Source of the DNA: a bacterium | GTDB lineage: Bacteria > ARS69 | Direction: 5' to 3' | Assembly (NCBI GenBank): GCA_025774805.1 | Contig: JALGZR010000142.1 | Span: forward strand, 1-8,003 | DNA length: 8,003 nucleotides | Shown here: positions 6,661-8,003 of the stretch, piece by piece | How the letters are laid out: every line of letters begins with the position of its first letter | Numbering within the stretch: position 1 is the first letter of the stretch | Position numbers and translations under genes: made by a program | The notes under the pieces: generated by a model | Seen by the model: the letters and a program-made list of their open reading frames with translations, nothing else | What the model was told of the DNA's origin: nothing | Databases searched by the model: none

Positions 6661-7229
6661 TGGAGGCGATCCTGATGAAGGCGTGGGGCGGCGAGCGGAT
6701 CGAGCGGGAGATCGTCGCGCCGGCGTTCGAGCGGGTGGCCTCCGGGAAGCTCCCGGTGGAGGAGGTCGCGATCTCAAAGTCGATCTCGAAGGACCCCGAC
6801 GACTACAAGGTCGAGCCGCTCCACGTGAAGCTCGCCCGGTGGGTCCGGGACCACGGGCAGGGGTTCTTCGTCGGAATGAAGGTCGAGTACGTGGTGACGG
6901 AGTCGAAGCCGCGGCTCGGCGGGGTCCTCCTGGACCACTTCGACCCGGAGCTCCACGAGTACGACCCGATATATTATTGGGACAATCTAATATATTCCGC
7001 TACGTTACGAATTTTGGACGTCTGCTTCCCGGAGCGTGATTGGGCGGGATGGCTCATCTCGGTTAGGGACAGGCGGAGGAGACTGGTGGCGCGCTACAAG
7101 CGGTGGTTCCTGGATAAGGGCCGCGTCGGGCAGGCTGTCCGGGAGATCCGGGAGAACCGCGGGGGCGTTTTGAGCGAGCGGGAGCTCGCCGAACTCCGAC
7201 GGGCCCCACGATTGAGGACTCTGATTTGA
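6615..7229 (+). CDS. polB: Family B DNA polymerase, thumb / C-terminal segment
   Basis: This 204-codon frame holds the polymerase thumb. Homology starts at about REVMEAILMK (base 6651). The ATG at 6615 and the 12 codons after it only shadow the palm segment. Recognisable features are the helical ISKSISKDP-type stretch, the VKLARWVRDHGQGFF loop before the 'GxxVxYVV' strand, and near the end DPIYYWDNLIYSATLRILDV followed by FPERDW, which is the standard end of family B enzymes. A basic tail of about 55 residues follows, part of which may bind DNA or a partner. The stretch encoding YYWDNLIYSATLRI is abruptly AT-rich. The stop at 7227-7229 overlaps the TTG of the next gene, so the end of the gene is intact. 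It is not likely to be a separate gene unless this is a naturally split polymerase. Confidence 0.75.
   Translation: MSPRVEFGPPRVREVMEAILMKAWGGERIEREIVAPAFERVASGKLPVEEVAISKSISKDPDDYKVEPLHVKLARWVRDHGQGFFVGMKVEYVVTESKPRLGGVLLDHFDPELHEYDPIYYWDNLIYSATLRILDVCFPERDWAGWLISVRDRRRRLVARYKRWFLDKGRVGQAVREIRENRGGVLSERELAELRRAPRLRTLI
6961..7020 (+). other. AT-rich island in the polymerase thumb
   Basis: By direct count about 38% GC, between lines of about 70% (6901-6960) and 63% (7021-7080). The frame reads correctly through it as the conserved C-terminal polymerase segment. The change in base use is abrupt on both sides. Confidence 0.75.
6969..6995. repeat. AT-only inverted repeat, 8-bp arms
   Basis: ATATATTA at 6969-6976 is the exact reverse complement of TAATATAT at 6988-6995, with an 11-base spacer. 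Three more pairs are possible inside the spacer after a 2-base bulge. It lies within the coding AT-rich island, so it may be chance in low-complexity sequence. Confidence 0.5.
7214..7218 (+). promoter_or_regulatory. Shine-Dalgarno deciding a TTG start
   Basis: GAGGA lies 7 bases before the TTG at 7226. There is no ATG in this frame until 7448, well inside the protein. The spacing and the TTGA overlap make TTG 7226 the best start. Confidence 0.6.
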
Positions 7230-7813
7230 GGAAGTTAGCGAGCACGGGCGAGTCCCAGCGGGCGATCGAGCGCCACGAGCGGCGCGGCGACCGCTTCGGG
7301 TTCCTCCGCGAGCGGCTCTCGGGGGTGGACGTCGAGGGGATCTGGGCAGAGCTCGAGCGGGAGCTGACGCTCGGGGATCGCGCCCGGAGCGCGGAGCGCC
7401 TGGAGGTCGCGCTGGACGCGGTGGACGGGAACTCGCGGAAGGCCGGCATGCTCCACCAGACGGCGACCGAGGAGCTCGAGGAGTTCAACGTCCACTTCCG
7501 GGCGGCCTTCTCCGAGTGGGAGGCGCACGCGCGGGCGCACCTCGAGCTGCGGAAGCGGGAGAAGCGGCACTCCGGGGCGATTACGGTCGAGCTGGTCGAG
7601 AACTGGGTCGCCCGGAACGTCGCGGCCTACGGGCGCTGGAAGCGCGCCCGACTGGCGCTGGAGCGGACGAAGGCGCTCACGAAGCAGATGGTCGAGGCCT
7701 GGCAGTCGCGGGCGGCCTCGCTGCGGAAGATGGCGGACCTCGCTATGAGTAGGCGCGGGGTTGATCCGAACATGCTCGACCGCCGCAGACGGCGGGGAGG
7801 AGACGAAGAATGA
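7226..7813 (+). CDS. Helical charged protein, possibly a UvsY-like recombination mediator
   Basis: A 195-residue protein predicted by eye to be almost wholly alpha-helical, rich in Glu, Arg, Ala and Leu, with no signal peptide, membrane segment or catalytic motif. Residues about 78-175 form long amphipathic helices broken near HSGAIT (115-120). The C-terminus has an Arg-rich patch (186-190) before an acidic end. The pattern of two long helices, a short break near a Gly, a Val/Tyr-containing helix and then a final helix ending in an 'R..SLRKM' box recalls T4 UvsY, which loads the UvsX recombinase onto single-stranded DNA. The resemblance is of pattern only, not of firm sequence. Position next to the polymerase fits a replication/recombination role. 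The TTG start is chosen on the TTGA overlap and Shine-Dalgarno; its TGA overlaps the ATG of the next gene. Otherwise unrecognised. Confidence 0.65.
   Translation: MRKLASTGESQRAIERHERRGDRFGFLRERLSGVDVEGIWAELERELTLGDRARSAERLEVALDAVDGNSRKAGMLHQTATEELEEFNVHFRAAFSEWEAHARAHLELRKREKRHSGAITVELVENWVARNVAAYGRWKRARLALERTKALTKQMVEAWQSRAASLRKMADLAMSRRGVDPNMLDRRRRRGGDEE
7794..7803 (+). promoter_or_regulatory. Shine-Dalgarno for the last, partial gene
   Basis: GGGGAGGAGA sits inside the end of the upstream gene, its GGAGG core 9 bases before the ATG at 7810. It supports the start of a gene that is cut by the window end. Confidence 0.65.
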
Positions 7814-8003
7814 CCGAGGAGAAGCGACAGGAGCGACTCCGCCGCGCGCGGGAGAAGCTGGCGAAGCTGAAGAAGGCGACCGAGACGCGGGGGCGGGCGG
7901 ACCGGATGGACTGGAGACCGAAGGCGATGATCTGGCTCCACCCGGACACCGACATCGTCGAGCGTCGCCGAGTCTGGTTCGCGCGGGAGATCGACGTCAA
8001 GGA
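7810..8003 (+). CDS. Unidentified protein, 5' part only
   Basis: Sixty-four codons of an open frame run off the right edge. The product begins MTEEKRQERLRRAREKLAKL, a highly charged helix that could form a coiled coil. The tract MIWLHPDTDIVERRRVWF (residues 39-56) looks like the start of a folded beta-rich domain. I do not recognise the family, and too little is visible for a function. The start is well supported by the ATGA overlap with the previous gene and a strong Shine-Dalgarno. Its place after the polymerase and the helical protein suggests another replication or recombination gene, which is inference only. Confidence 0.7.
   Translation, partial: MTEEKRQERLRRAREKLAKLKKATETRGRADRMDWRPKAMIWLHPDTDIVERRRVWFAREIDVK

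Larger units (their letters stand above)
4557..7229 (+). pseudogene. Family B DNA polymerase locus split into three frames
   Basis: Taken together, the next three entries make one viral replicative polymerase of the family B type: N-terminal domain and 3'-5' exonuclease, palm and fingers, then thumb. The coding signal passes from frame to frame: positions equal to 0 mod 3 up to about 5800, 1 mod 3 from about 5803 to 6660, then 0 mod 3 again from about 6651 to 7229. The first change corresponds to loss of 3n+2 bases (or a gain of one) and the second to loss of 3n+1, so the two balance. At both joins the protein also looks shorter than relatives: by roughly 14 residues after Exo III, and by roughly 40 residues between palm and thumb, including the usual KKxY and RGxxxxRxD region. 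The junctions on both sides keep the 4-base overlaps, so only the interior is damaged. Decay, recombination or assembly error are all possible. Confidence 0.7.

Overview
This window looks like the replication and nucleotide-metabolism block of a tailed-virus (or provirus) genome with high GC, close to 70% over most of its length. Every supported gene lies on the plus strand. There is no intergenic DNA: each of the seven gene junctions is a 4-base NTGA overlap, in which the start codon of the next gene overlaps the TGA of the previous one. I see no promoter, terminator, tRNA, CRISPR array or insertion sequence. The host cannot be fixed. A family B polymerase and C2H2 zinc finger fit viruses of archaea, but the proteins are Arg-rich rather than strongly acidic, which argues against a salt-in haloarchaeon. 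A sigma-like stretch in the first protein would instead point to a bacterium.

Layout, left to right: (1) a 433-residue protein with a C2H2 finger, a zinc ribbon and perhaps a sigma-like region, whose true start may lie upstream of the window; (2) a small FAD/NAD-binding oxidoreductase-like protein; (3) a nucleoside 2-deoxyribosyltransferase-family protein; (4) a divergent, enlarged ThyX-like protein with a Cys/His-rich tail; (5) a fusion of thymidylate kinase with an all-alpha (MazG / dimeric dUTPase-type) pyrophosphatase; (6) a family B DNA polymerase broken into three reading-frame segments; (7) a helical, charged protein that faintly resembles the UvsY recombination mediators; (8) the first 64 codons of an unidentified gene cut off by the window end.

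Genes 3 to 5 act on deoxynucleotides, mainly pyrimidines: base exchange or glycosidic-bond hydrolysis, C5 alkylation of dUMP or a similar substrate, removal of dUTP or another dNTP, and phosphorylation of dTMP or an analogue. Gene 2 may add a redox step. They sit immediately before the polymerase, so the cluster either supplies dTTP or makes a modified pyrimidine that the polymerase incorporates. The degenerate ThyX signature and the flavoprotein make the second possibility worth testing.

The polymerase is the main structural oddity. Its exonuclease, palm and thumb parts are all recognisable, but the frame changes near 5790-5805 and again near 6645-6657, with apparent loss of conserved sequence at both points. 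Two sharply AT-rich islands (about 37-38% GC) also lie in its catalytic and thumb regions. This may be a decayed gene, a recombinant, or an assembly artefact.
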